Shown here: positions 1 through 10,794 of the stretch, in pieces | Layout: the number at the start of each line of letters is the position of its first letter | Numbering within the stretch: position 1 is the first letter of the stretch | DNA from: Hyaloscypha bicolor E | Taxonomy: Eukaryota; Ascomycota; Leotiomycetes; Helotiales; Hyaloscyphaceae | Direction: 5' to 3' | Assembly (NCBI RefSeq): GCF_002865645.1 | Contig: NW_020194554.1 | Span: 496,001 to 560,000 of the forward strand | DNA length: 64,000 nt | Position numbers and translations under genes: made by a program | The notes under the pieces: generated by a model | Told to the model about the DNA's origin: nothing | What the model saw: only the letters and a program-made list of their open reading frames with translations | Databases searched by the model: none

Positions 1-257
1 GATATATGAGTGTTCACTAGGGCCTTACTTTTTAACCTCAGTGGAAATATCTGGTAAAAAGTATACGGTTATGGCAATTAATAAGGACAATGGGAATACA
101 ATTAATGGGGACTCTAATGGCTCTAGGACTATACAGGCTCGGTATAGTCTAATTTCCCAGATATTAATGATTTGCCAAAGCTTCCGGTACTCTGGGGTCC
201 AAATAGGAAGCGGTAGCCTTAAAATCGCTCGGGACGAGCTTTCTCTCAGGGGGGGGT
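1..257 (+). mobile_element. 3' tail of an LTR retrotransposon (Gypsy-like)
   Basis: An open frame (from about 41 to 259) runs up to a polypurine tract (eight G residues just before position 258) and then straight into a sequence starting TGTTATGG. That layout, a pol tail followed by a polypurine tract and a TG-starting LTR, is how fungal Gypsy elements end. The protein stretch is too short and diverged to show a named domain, so the Gypsy label is inferred from the layout. The element is cut by the window edge. Confidence 0.5.
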
Positions 258-456
258 AATGTTATGGTTATATGCTCCATGGCTGTTACGTGCTCCCTGT
301 ACGTGGTATGCTAGGCTATATTGGGCTAGGCTGGTTTGTATACTTACCTGGTATTTATATATACTTGTATATTCTTCTCTCCTTAGTTTAGTATTATCGG
401 AATAAGAGCCACTCTACCCTGCTTTCCAAGCCCAGAGCCAGGCCTCGTAATATATA
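258..456 (+). repeat. Probable 3' LTR of the Gypsy fragment
   Basis: It starts TGTTATGG directly after the polypurine tract and has ordinary base composition up to about 456, where it changes abruptly into AT-rich, RIP-type sequence belonging to the Copia element. The right boundary is approximate because no second LTR copy lies in the window. It sits where the 5' LTR of the Copia would be expected, so the Copia is probably 5'-truncated here. Confidence 0.45.
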
Positions 457-3400
457 TTAATATTTATAGTTTCTTTAAAGGCCCTAGATTCGAATATCGA
501 AATTTAGACAAGTAAAATACTACTATATAAGCTTCTATAATAGCTAAATTTCCAGAAAAGATAATATTTGAAACTATTTAATTACTAATTAATAAACTAT
601 ATTAATTATAATATAGTCTTATACCTAACTTATAAAATACTAAATTCTTCTATAATAAGATTATTACTTCTTACTAAGGCTCCCGGATATATAGATATAT
701 AATCTCAGACCTTTTTATAAATCTCGGCTAGCTTATTAATAAGCTTTAGTTATTTATTACTATATATAAGAACAAATAATAAGCTAATCCCGAAACCTTT
801 TTTACTAATTAATAATACTATTCTTAGAACCCTCTAAGCTATTATCCCTCCGGAAATCATTAATATAGATCTAGCCATAACTTCAGAACCCGTAATAACT
901 ATTTTAAGTCCTATAATTATAATAATTATATCCCGAAATTATATTTTATATATAAGAAACCCAAATACTACTTATAAAAACATATACTAGAGAAATAAGA
1001 AACTAAGAAAGCTCGATTTAGGAATAGAAATATCTATTAGTTTAGATCCCGAAATACCCGTAACTTTAATAAATGCTTTAGTAATACTTATATATAATAT
1101 ATTACTAAAGCTAAAGATAAAGAAAGTAATAAGAGTAATAAGAATAAACTAGTAAATAATGCTTTTAAGGCTTTATTAGTAGAAATAAATAAAGAAAAGA
1201 AATACTATTTAGATTTCTATTTTATTTTAGTTAAGAGCTTTTTAGCTGCTTCTACTACTCCTATTTTACTAATAACTATAGCTAATACCCTTATAGATAA
1301 CCTTATTTCCCTTTCTCTTATATACTAGATAATAGATAAAAACCATACCTTAGAACCTATTAAACCTTTAATAAAAGATACCCAGACTTTTATAATTAAT
1401 AATATATTAAAATATAATACTTACTACTTTTATAAAGTTATAATTAATACTAGAGCCTCTAGATACTTAACTACTAGTTCTAACTAATTCCAAGCTCTCT
1501 AGTAAACTAATAATAGTATTAAACTTAATAAAACTACTAAAGGTTAAGTTAATATCTAGTTTAGTATTAGATCTATATTTTCTATTAGATCTATAATAGT
1601 AAATATACTAATTAGGTAAGTATAATTCTATATTATACCTTTAAAAACTCTATTTTTATTTAGCTTAGCTAATATAGATAAGCTAGGAGTCGATTTTAAT
1701 AATCTTATTAATTATTTTATTACTTTTACTAGAAAATATATACCTATAATATAATATTTCAAATATTTTTTCCTGTTTTAAAATACTATACTATAAGGCT
1801 TTATTTCCGAATCCTTTATTTATAACTCCTGCTTTCTTATAGAGATTAAATTATAATATCTATACTATTATTTTGGTTATTTATTTATTAATAAGCTCCA
1901 AAATATATTAGAATAAGCAGGCTATAATATTAATATAGAAGCCCTTAAATATCTTATAAAATACTATAAATAATACCAGAAATATAGCTAATTACCCGGA
2001 TAATTTAAGTTTAATCTAAGAAATAATATTAGTTTTAATTACTTTATTATTATTAATATTTTCTATATTTCCGGTAAGTTTATACTTTATATTATTAATA
2101 AAGGTACTTAATATTAAGCCAGCTAATAGCTTTAGAATATTAGTATAATATATATCTGGGATATACTTAAATAATACTAGATTAATAACTATTTAGGCCC
2201 TCCTAATTAGATTATAGTAGATACCGGAAAGTAGTTTACTAGTAAGGAGTTTATTTAGCTTATAAATACTATAGGAACCAAGGTCAAAATTATCCCTATA
2301 GAAGCTTATAACTTCGTTAGAATTATAAAATACTACTATAGCCTAATCTAATATACCTATCTTATTATTATAGCCGAAATTAATGAAATTAATAAGGATA
2401 CTATACTTTAAATAGCTTTTAAGACTATTAATAACTTTATGGGACCTAATAGTATTATCCTAACTCTTTTAGTTTATAGTACTTTATCTCAAATAACTAA
2501 ATATAATACTCTATTATTTACTATATTATAATAATTAGTAATACTTAAAAAGGTAATAGTAGAAATTTAGAAGCTTTAAGCTAGATATTAAATTATAAAT
2601 ACTTTAAATACCCGAAATAGTTCTAATATTACTAATATCTATAAATTATTCCTAAATTCGAATATTCTTATTTAGTATAAAGGAAATACCGGTTAATCTG
2701 GTAATTAGGATAAACCATATAAGCTAGTAGCTATTAATAGGGAGAACTATATACTAGCTCTATTATATAGTAATACTATCTTCTATTCGACCTCCGTAAA
2801 GCCCTTTTATATAGGAGATATTAAGGTTATTACTAATAGCCCCGAATCTAAACCTATTCCCGAATCTAATAATAAGGCTAAAGGTAATACGGGTATGATT
2901 TCTCCTGCTATTTCACTAAAGTATAGTAGAGAATACTTTTATAAAACCCCGGATATTACGGTATTCCTATAGAATAATAAACTATATAAGAATTCCCGTT
3001 AAGTTAAAGTTACTAGCCTCCTAGAAAAAGATATATTTAAGGTTATTTCTAGATCTCAGGTACTAAAAAAGATATATATTTTTAACTTCCGGTTTATTAA
3101 TAAGATTAAGAATAAGGATACGGAGAAAGAGCTTAAGAAGTCGAGACTAGTTATCTAAGCTTATAATAATAATAAGAAATATATAATATTAATATAATTA
3201 CCTATTATCTAATATATTAGCCAGAGATTATTCTTAGTATTACTACTATAATAATAAATACTATAGAATTATATTTATATAATATCTCGCAAGCTTATAT
3301 CTAATTAATAACCTTATTTAATTATAATTTCTATATTAACCTACCTTATAAGCTTACTAAAGAGCTAAATCTAAAGAATAATTCTATTCTAAAAGTTATA

Positions 3401-4500
3401 AAACTATTATATAGTATACCGGAAGCTAGGAACTACTAGTTCAAGACTTACTATTCCTATTATATTAATAAGCTCTTTATAAAATAGTTAACTTATAACT
3501 CTTATTTACTTTATAGCAAGTAACCCTTCGGAATTATTAGCCTTTAAACTAATAATACCCTATTTATTAGAACTAACGATTTTATAAAGGCAGAATAACT
3601 AAAGTTCTATAAAGCTAAGTTCTTGGCTAAAAAGTATAAATCCCTTACTTTTAACTATAATCTCAAATTTAATAGAGGTATTATTTATACGGATATTACT
3701 AGAATTACTCTTATATAGGAATACTAATATAAGAACCTCTAAACCATTTCTATAAAGAATACTATTACTATAAATAATAGGGATACTATTTATTAAAATC
3801 TCTCTATTAAGAACTAATATATTACCTAATATATAAAAGAAGTATATATTATATTAGTCTATTAATTGCCGCTTAAGCTATTAAACCTTTGGAAACTAAT
3901 ATAAAGGCATTTAATAAGTATATTTAATAGCAAATTAAGAATACTACTAGAGAACTATAATTTATAAAGCTAGTAAAGAAGTTCTTATATTTAATTATTT
4001 TTATAAATACTTTATTTGCAAATAATAGAGATTTCTTTTCTTAAATTAGATATATTCTAGTTCTAGTAAATAGAACTAGATATACTAATATTATTTACTA
4101 GTTCTCTACCAAATACAAGAGAGTTACTAGAAGTATTCTAGCTTCGGAATTCTATAGTATGGCTTACGGTTTTAATATAGGTACTTTAGTCAAATCTATA
4201 ATTAATAGAGTACTAGAAATAGAACTACTACTAGTTATCTATACGGATTCGAAATCGTTATACGAATACCTCGTCAAATTAGGTACTACTCGAGAGAAAT
4301 GCCTAATAATCGACGTAATATGCCTCTGCCAGGCATACGAATAACGAGAAATCGCAGAAGTCAAGTGGATTAAGGGAAAATCGAATCCTGCCGATTCCAT
4401 AACGAAATCGAAGCCAACGAATACCCTCAAGCGCCTAATTAATACGAATACCATATAATTAGATATAGAGGAATAGGTCGAATATAGATAGGGCGGAAAA
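457..4500 (+). mobile_element. RIP-degraded Ty1/Copia retrotransposon, internal region
   Basis: No frame is open for long, but reading through stops gives a Copia polyprotein in the usual order. A protease-like stretch with a DTGAS-like remnant lies near 1,430-1,800. An integrase core ending in GPN lies near 2,190-2,500. Reverse-transcriptase C-terminal remnants lie near 3,300-3,750. The RNase H end is at 4,160-4,480, with YTDSKSLYEYL and a KWIKGKSNPADS stretch that is typical of Copia. CpA is almost absent and TpA is in excess up to about 4,150-4,240, the classic RIP pattern. The last 300 bp and the following LTR keep normal composition. The element cannot be active. An inverted copy of its 3' part lies at 62,459-64,000. 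Confidence 0.85.
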
Positions 4501-4737
4501 TGGATATATGAGATAGGAGGATATTATGGGAGGGGAAGTCATATATAAAAGGCCGCGGCCTTTGGCATATAACCAAAACCTTAGAAGCAATATGGACATA
4601 CAGAGCGTTTGGGAAATCTGGTACTAGGCCGGATTAGGGAATTTGTATGCGATCGGAGGGAGATACTGTTTTTCGTGTTTTTAGAGAGTTTCCAGTATTG
4701 GTATAGCTATTCCTCTGGGAGTCACGTGCGTAGTCAC

Positions 4738-4842
4738 GGGACACGGGACACGGGACATGGGCAATAGGCAATGGGACATGGGCAATAGGACATGGGCAAT
4801 GGGACATGGGATACGGGACATGGTCATGTGACCTCGCGTCCC
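4738..4842 (+). repeat. GGGACATGGGCAATA-type minisatellite inside the LTR
   Basis: Imperfect tandem units of about 7-15 bp, built from CGGGACA and TGGGCAATAGGACA variants, repeat through this block. A RIP-mutated version is visible in the opposite copy near 62,690-62,725. Confidence 0.8.
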
Positions 4843-4888
4843 ATTGGTGACTCGACCAGTGGACTAGACCCCTTTAGGCTTAGCAGAT

Positions 4889-4927
4889 TTAGGGATCGCA
4901 TATTAACACCACGATACTGCGATCCCT
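4889..4927. repeat. 10-bp inverted repeat within the LTR
   Basis: AGGGATCGCA is followed about 17 nt later by its exact reverse complement TGCGATCCCT. It lies in the LTR, so it may be an RNA hairpin or chance; no other role can be argued. Confidence 0.6.
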
Positions 4928-5089
4928 ACTTCTGAAGAACAACTTCACTAACCTTACGCAAATAGCACTTCCACGCCTACGTGACGGTGCCATGCGTTAC
5001 TGGTGAACCGACATATATAAAGGATCTTAAAATAAAGGCTCTGTAATAAGAAACCGTATAGTGGGTAGTTATTAGAAGACCTTTAAGAG

Positions 5090-5197
5090 GCACCTCTTAA
5101 TATTTGGGATAATGAGATTATAGTAGAAGACTTTAATAAGTATATAGACTCTCTCCCGGAAAGACTTGAAAAAGTCAGATTTCGGAAAGGTATATAA
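5090..5197 (+). pseudogene. Tc1/mariner-like transposase C-terminal relic
   Basis: A short open stretch reads WDN, then DFNKYIDSLPERLEKV, then RKG before a stop. This resembles the C-terminal end of Tc1/mariner transposases (W..I....L..SMP.R...V...KGG). There are no flanking catalytic motifs, and the surrounding 5.0-5.3 kb is otherwise non-coding. Only a fragment remains. Confidence 0.45.
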
Positions 5198-6634
5198 ACT
5201 CTTTAGTAGAGCATTAAAGCGGTATATAATTTATACTAAAATTGGATGTCTCGGCAATAGCAGAAAGTATGGGTGGCTCTTGACTTCCTGAGACCCCTTT
5301 TCGTACATAAATATTATGCTTCGTGTGACAGGCGAGTCCCCCTATTCAGTGCGGGACGCCCCCTTGCTAGCGCCTGGCAATGTCTCAACGGACGAAGGGA
5401 TAGTACTGCAATGAGAGTGCTCGGGCCTGAAGTATAAATGTTCCGTATAATACAATTTAGAGCATACCGGATTTTAATAGTGGAACCCGAACTACTTCGG
5501 CTTCTAACACGACAATATCACGCACGTCTATAGCGCGTACTTAATCAACAGCCAGCGAGCTTACTATCACGTGCATAATAAGTATTTTCTCATAAGTGGT
5601 CAGGTGGGACACCATTCCTGTGGTTGGGGAGGCCCTGATGTGCTGAGCGTCACGAATTAAGCCTGTTGAACTAGCTAAAGCAAGATAGCTAGGGTCACGT
5701 GCTTGCAATGTAAACCAAGTAAAACGTACTGAATTGACTGCTGTTCTATAGTGGTAAGTAGCCCGTATATATAGCCCTGAACCCCCTAAGTCACATGTAC
5801 TAAATCCCTATGCCAGCTGAACCGATTACAGCTATACAGGGTATTCCAGCTGGACAGGGTATTAAGCTAGTGCACAGCCCCATGGCGTTCGGTTCCAGGG
5901 CTTACTAAGCCTATTAGGGGCCTCAGGCCCCTAATTTCAACAAAGCCGAATGATTTTGCAAGTCACGTGTGACCTCCTGAGGGGTTCAAGTTAAGATCCT
6001 ACAGGGATTCAGAGATGGCCCTGTTTAGAATCGGCCATATTTTCCATGTTTTCTAAATAAACTTTTGCGACGGGCTGTTGTCCGAAACATAGCCACGTCT
6101 TTCGATCAATCAGGGCGGTCGGTGCAGGTAACCGTTCTAGCTCCTCTGTTCAAGAAGAATCCCTACTTTAGCTGATTTGTTGGCGACAAAGCTGATATTG
6201 CAATCCTCTTTAATTGGGGAGGCGCGGTGACGGATTGTGCATTGATGCCCGGGGGCTTGCATCCGCTCTCACCGCTGTCGAAAAGGTTTCAAGAAACCGT
6301 GCATTAGTCGATCCTCATTCACCGAATCGCGACGGCTGAAAGTTTTCCAGGGCGGTTAGAACGTTTTGGATTACTTGTGTAACTTAATTTCATGCAAACT
6401 TTCGGCCCACTCCCCCCTCACCCTGCCAAAGTTACAACTTTTATTCCCTTGATCAACACAACTGCTGATAAAATTTCCGATTTTTTCTCACAAGACTTCA
6501 ATATTTTCTATCATTTAATCGGTGTCTTAGGTATTAACGTGTCACTCGCTAGCCCTACTCCCAGCCTCGTGTATTTATTTCCTTTACCGTTCCAAAATTC
6601 TGCTGTTAACGGGTGGTTTTAGCCGTTCGCAGCA
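5198..6634. other. Intergenic, no gene seen
   Basis: Mixed-composition sequence with no convincing reading frame. A 76-aa frame at 6,392-6,622 has no recognisable features and no splice link. The last few hundred bases presumably hold the promoter of the gene starting at 6,635. Confidence 0.5.
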
Positions 6635-8947
6635 ATGAGAATCGCGTGTCTACAGGTCTGTTAGCAGTACAACCCACGGAATTATGATGCTAAGGAAGCT
6701 TGCAGTTTGCTCCTCAAGTGGGCGATATAAGCAACAATCTTGACCGCGCAGATGCCGTGCTGAGGAAGGCGGATCCTAAGGATATAGATCTTCTCGTTCT
6801 ACCTGAACTGGCATTTTCAGGTATGTTTCAACTCATCTGGAGTTTGAGGCCTGTTAGGAAGCTTGACTGCCATTATTGCCGAAAAAAAACAAATTCTAGG
6901 AGATTATTAATTTTACAAACCTGAGTTTTACTTCCAGTGCCAAATCTAGATCTTTGAAAACTGTTGGTACACAGAGATTATCATAGTTAATATTTTTTTT
7001 AGGATACAACTTTAGAACGTTACAGCACATTAGTCCATTCCTTGAACCTACTGCAGCTGGAATTTCCTCGCTTTGGGCGAGGACAACGGCGCTGAAATAT
7101 AACTGTGTGGTCATAGTCGGCTATCCAGAGAAGACTAAAATTCCTTCAAAGTGGCCGCTGCCATCAGACTACTACAGCTCTTCGATCGTTATTAACGCAG
7201 ATGGTGGAACTATTGCAAATTATCGGAAATGTTTTCTCTCTCACAGTGACGAGGCGTGGGCTCGCGAGGGTTCCGATGGCTTCTTCGATGGAGAGATTGA
7301 GGGTTTAGGACAAGTCGCTATAGGAATGGGTGAGTGACTGACGAAATCAAATTTGCGCCTATGATTTATTGTTCCGCCTACTAATCATTAGTCAATTGGC
7401 ACTTTATAGGCATGGATATGAAGTAGCTCTTCCCCTACGTAAGTTTCTATAGTAAGACTGACTTGCATAGCCCGTACCCATTCGGAGCACCCTGGTCCTC
7501 TCGGGAATTCGCCTATCACATCCTTCACAAGGAAGCGAACCTGGTGATCATTTCCATGGCCTGGCTCACCAGAGAATCGAAGAGTTCATACTGTCAGACA
7601 CCAGAGTCGCCAGACATTGAAACACTATCGTATTGGCTCGCGAGACTTGAACCGGTTATCAGAGCCGAAACTGAGGGTGAGATCATTGTAGTTCTTGCAA
7701 ATCGAACAGGAGCGGAAGATGAAGCTGTGTATGCAGGCACAAGTGCAGTTTTGGGTATCCACGCTCGTGAAGTAAAGGTCTACGGGATGCTAGGCAGATG
7801 GGAGAATGAACTACTCATTGTCGACACGAGCAAGCGGCCGGTTGCAAAACTCGTCGCGCAAGAGACGGTGACTCCGAACGTGGTAACTGCCACTTCTGAC
7901 ACGATAAATGCTACTTCTGACCAAATTACTCCGGCTTCTAACCAGGTGCCTGGGACATCTGACAAGACGACTGTCTCATCCGGCGTGTCGAGGACCTGGA
8001 CTTCAATCTTCACTGAAAACTCTGACTTGAGCGCAAGAACTCGAAACACAGCTCCTCCTTCTGAGCAAGACACTAAATGGGGACAAAATCCCTTACTTCA
8101 GTCTACTCCCCCAATACCGCGGCAATTATCGCTTCCCTGCCAAACGGAAGGGGAAATTGAAGAAGATATCAAGTCCAACGAGTCTGCCGACAGCTGCGGA
8201 GAGACCATATCGTCGTCCGGCCAATCTTTGGCCGACCAAGAAATCAAAGACACGGCCAAAAATGTGATATTGGGAATCCTTGCGCGAGATGAAGTACTCA
8301 ATCCCTTATTCGCAGAAGCATTAGGAAAATTCGATACCGACAGAGTGGTGAAGAATCTTGCTAGGTTCATCAAGGGTTATTGCCGTCTGCTCAGTCGTGC
8401 GCAACCTTCTGCTGATCAAAAAAAGGGCGTCAAGTTTCTCCGACATAGAGCCAGACAGTTCGCAGCCCTTATCTGCGAAGAATTGGATCCCTTGAAACTT
8501 GCCCATGCCTTAGAGAGATCTAAGAGCTGTTCTGCTGAAAAAAGGGCTCGCCTTGCCCACTGGGTATCAGGTGCCTCATCTAGTTCGCCGCCCACAAAGT
8601 TCAGTATTGCAAGCGACGAAGAAGATGGCAGTGAAACCGACAGTCTGAATAGCTTTAATGGCTTGCCACCAGTTCTTGAGGACATCAAGGAGTTCATGGT
8701 TCTTGGGGAGCCTCTAAAGCTATTTCGCCATTACTTCGCTCGTTTCGCTGCAGGAGAATCGATCAAGGAGTGGAATGCTTTGATAAAGGGAGATGATGGT
8801 TTATCACCAAGACAAGAAAGTGAAATCTTACCAACGCAAAACCAACCGCTGCAGACTGGTCCTATATCCTTGGGAGCTGTGCTGCAGGACGCAATTACTT
8901 GGCACCCGGACAAGAAGTCGTTTCGAGTGTTTTGGAGATGTGTATGA
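6635..8947 (+). CDS. Nitrilase-superfamily (N-terminal amidase Nta1-like) protein with long extension; probably inactive
   Basis: The exons that fit are 6635-6655, 6706-6820, 7003-7329, a 13-nt microexon at 7410-7422, and 7471 onward; all phases agree. The start MRIACLQFAPQVGD is the classic N-terminus of carbon-nitrogen hydrolases. The catalytic Glu is visible in LVLPELAFSGYNF and the Lys in NYRKCFLSH. The later block IISMAWLTRES with YAGTSAV and the GML GR strand fits Nta1, the enzyme that deamidates N-terminal Asn/Gln in the Arg/N-degron pathway. The expected GICMD nucleophile motif instead reads GMGMD, so the catalytic Cys is Gly at the exon 3/4 junction. After about residue 290 a Ser/Thr-rich linker is followed by helical sequence (DTAKNVILGILARDEVLNPLF, VKNLARFIKGYCRLL) unlike canonical Nta1. 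The frame stops at 8,947, but coding-like sequence continues in another frame, so the C-terminus is uncertain. Nitrilase family call: strong. Loss of activity: likely. Confidence 0.75.
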
Positions 8948-10277
8948 TCTCGATCCCAATTCTTACTTGACTTAGGCTAACTCAAAAAGCGTTGTAATCG
9001 TCGATTTGAAGCTCGAATACCAGGAACAGATCGACGAGTTGCAGAGGAATTCTTATGTCAAATGGATTGGAATGTGCAGCGAGACGGCCCAATGGTCGCA
9101 CACCTCTTCACTTCCAAATGGCTCGAGGATCTAATTTGGACTTTGGCCCCAGGCCTTCTTGGCAGATTTTCATGGGAAACGTCAACTCTTTCAGCAAACT
9201 CTTCCGACCTGGAGGCTGGCGGGGGCTCAAGGTTTGGAAGAACCATCTCCGGGTCCTCTGGACGATCATCTGATCTATTATCCGGAGGATTTGATGGTTC
9301 ACCAGTCCAAGAAATGGACATCGGGACGAGACCCATTTCCTCAACTACCAGAGTCACTGACCCCATTTACATTTGTCTGTACAAGCGGAAGGGCGGTTTC
9401 TGGCGACTACGGCACGCCAAATTACCCCGATTTGGCACGAAAAGCCAACCGCGGGGCAATAACACCATAGAGTTGCCCGCATATTCACTAAACATGAATA
9501 AGGTACTTTTCTATGCCTTGAGAGAAAAGCTATTGCGCAAGAGGAGCTCTCGGACCTCAAAAATGGGGTGGAGTGCGAGTCTTCGGCAGTGGAAGTTGAA
9601 GATAGGAGGTTGCTTGAGGAGATCAACTCACTGGCTATTGCAATTATTCAACCCCATTTCAATCTCTGGGTTCGAGTTCTGGGAGGTTCGATGAACCCTT
9701 TTCTACCACGAGATCTGACTGATTTTGTCCTCTATTTGCTAAGATTCCTTAGTTCAAATTAAACCCAGCCCCAAAGCTTGTCGATCCCGTTCAGAAGGAC
9801 AAGCTACCTCACGAACCAGGGCTTTCTCAAACATACCTTAATGTCATGGACCTAAATGGACATATACTAGATGAATGGGAATACTTGGCGTTGACAGGAC
9901 AGGATCTGAACAACTTCAAAGGGCTCATCGGAGGTAGCTTTATGCTCCATCTTCTTAAATATCCTGACGATGTGAAACCTGATTTACCAATATGGACAGG
10001 GCTTCCAAAGAAGATTCGGACAAAACTCATCAATCAAGACAGAATCCAGAAGGCGGGGTGGGGATTCCAAGTCGAGTACGAATGGAATTCGGCAGCTTTC
10101 GTGGTTATGATGTGTCCTATTATTGTTCTCGGGTTCTTAATTACTACGTTTCTGTCAATCAAGTTTCAATGGCCTATCTCTGCGTGGATTACTCTCGTCC
10201 TCGCACCATTGACAGTTGTCACATTTATCAATACCATATTAGGTGGTATAGTGAAGCAAAAAGACCTGTCGAAGTAA
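8948..10277 (+). pseudogene. Frameshifted 3' part or neighbouring gene: fungal protein with C-terminal membrane anchor
   Basis: Coding-like sequence jumps between frames. Frame 3 gives VYDLDPNSY and then SVVIVDLKLEYQEQIDEL, but is cut by TAG at 8973-8975 and TAA at 9132-9134. It resumes as DDHLIYYPEDL and PESLTPFTFVC to about 9,440. Frame 2 then carries LPAYSLNMNKVLFYALREKL, frame 1 carries AQEELSDLKNG and DRRLLEEINSLAIAIIQP, and frame 3 returns for the last exon, ending at 10,277. That exon has LLKYPDDVKPDLPIWTGLPKK and two hydrophobic helices (VVMMCPIIVLGFLITTFLSI and ISAWITLVLAPLTVVTFI). The shifts fall inside continuous coding sequence without splice sites, so this looks like a decaying gene. 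It may be the 3' half of the nitrilase-like gene or a separate gene. No function is recognised. Confidence 0.55.
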
Positions 10278-10790
10278 ATCTCGAATGTAATACAGAAATA
10301 AAACCAATAAACAAGTATATTGTGCATAAAAGAACTTCATGGTCGACAAGAACATGTCAACTAAGGGGAAGCCGATTTTGCAAGCGACTGTATTGCAAGA
10401 AGCGTCTGACCTGAGAGAAGGATTTATTTTTGGGGGGAAGAGGGGGTTCTTTTGGGCTCCCTGGGAGCCGACTTAGTCTCCCTGCATATGGTGGTGTAGA
10501 TTTGACAATTTTCGTACAGCAGATGCGAAGATGATGTGACGTATGGTTGGTCATTGAAAAATGAGCAGGCACGTACGTGAGTAAAACGGCTCTTTTTATA
10601 TTTAAACTACACTTGCCGGCCACCGAGAACTTCTCACAACCCACTGGCTCCTGATCTGTATTATTTGAAGTGATTGGAGTCATAAAATTTGTTTGCAGAC
10701 TTGTTTGAAGCATTGCATCCGACACCTGTCTCATCAAACCGTATACCATGTGGTGTGCCATCTTTGACTGGGTACTTTTGGCATTGTGGG
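10278..10790. other. Intergenic
   Basis: No supported gene. A 154-aa minus-strand frame (10,357-10,821) lacks domains, has poor composition and runs antisense into the 5' exon of the next gene. The signal-peptide exon of the metallopeptidase-like gene should lie in the right part, for example around 10,747-10,800, but could not be placed. Confidence 0.4.
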
Positions 10791-10794
10791 TCAT

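Larger units (their letters stand above)
4501..5010 (+). repeat. 3' LTR of the Copia element (not RIP-mutated)
   Basis: It starts TGGATATATG just after the RNase H tail and ends near CCGACA, giving TG..CA ends. Homology to the inverted, heavily RIP-mutated copy at about 62,459-62,970 runs across the whole block, which defines the length as about 510 bp. Unlike the internal part, this LTR is GC-balanced. It contains a small minisatellite and a 10-bp inverted repeat. Confidence 0.7.

Noticed and set aside
4889..4927. Hairpin as a transcription terminator
   Set aside because: Bacterial-type terminators do not apply here, and the repeat lies inside a Copia LTR.
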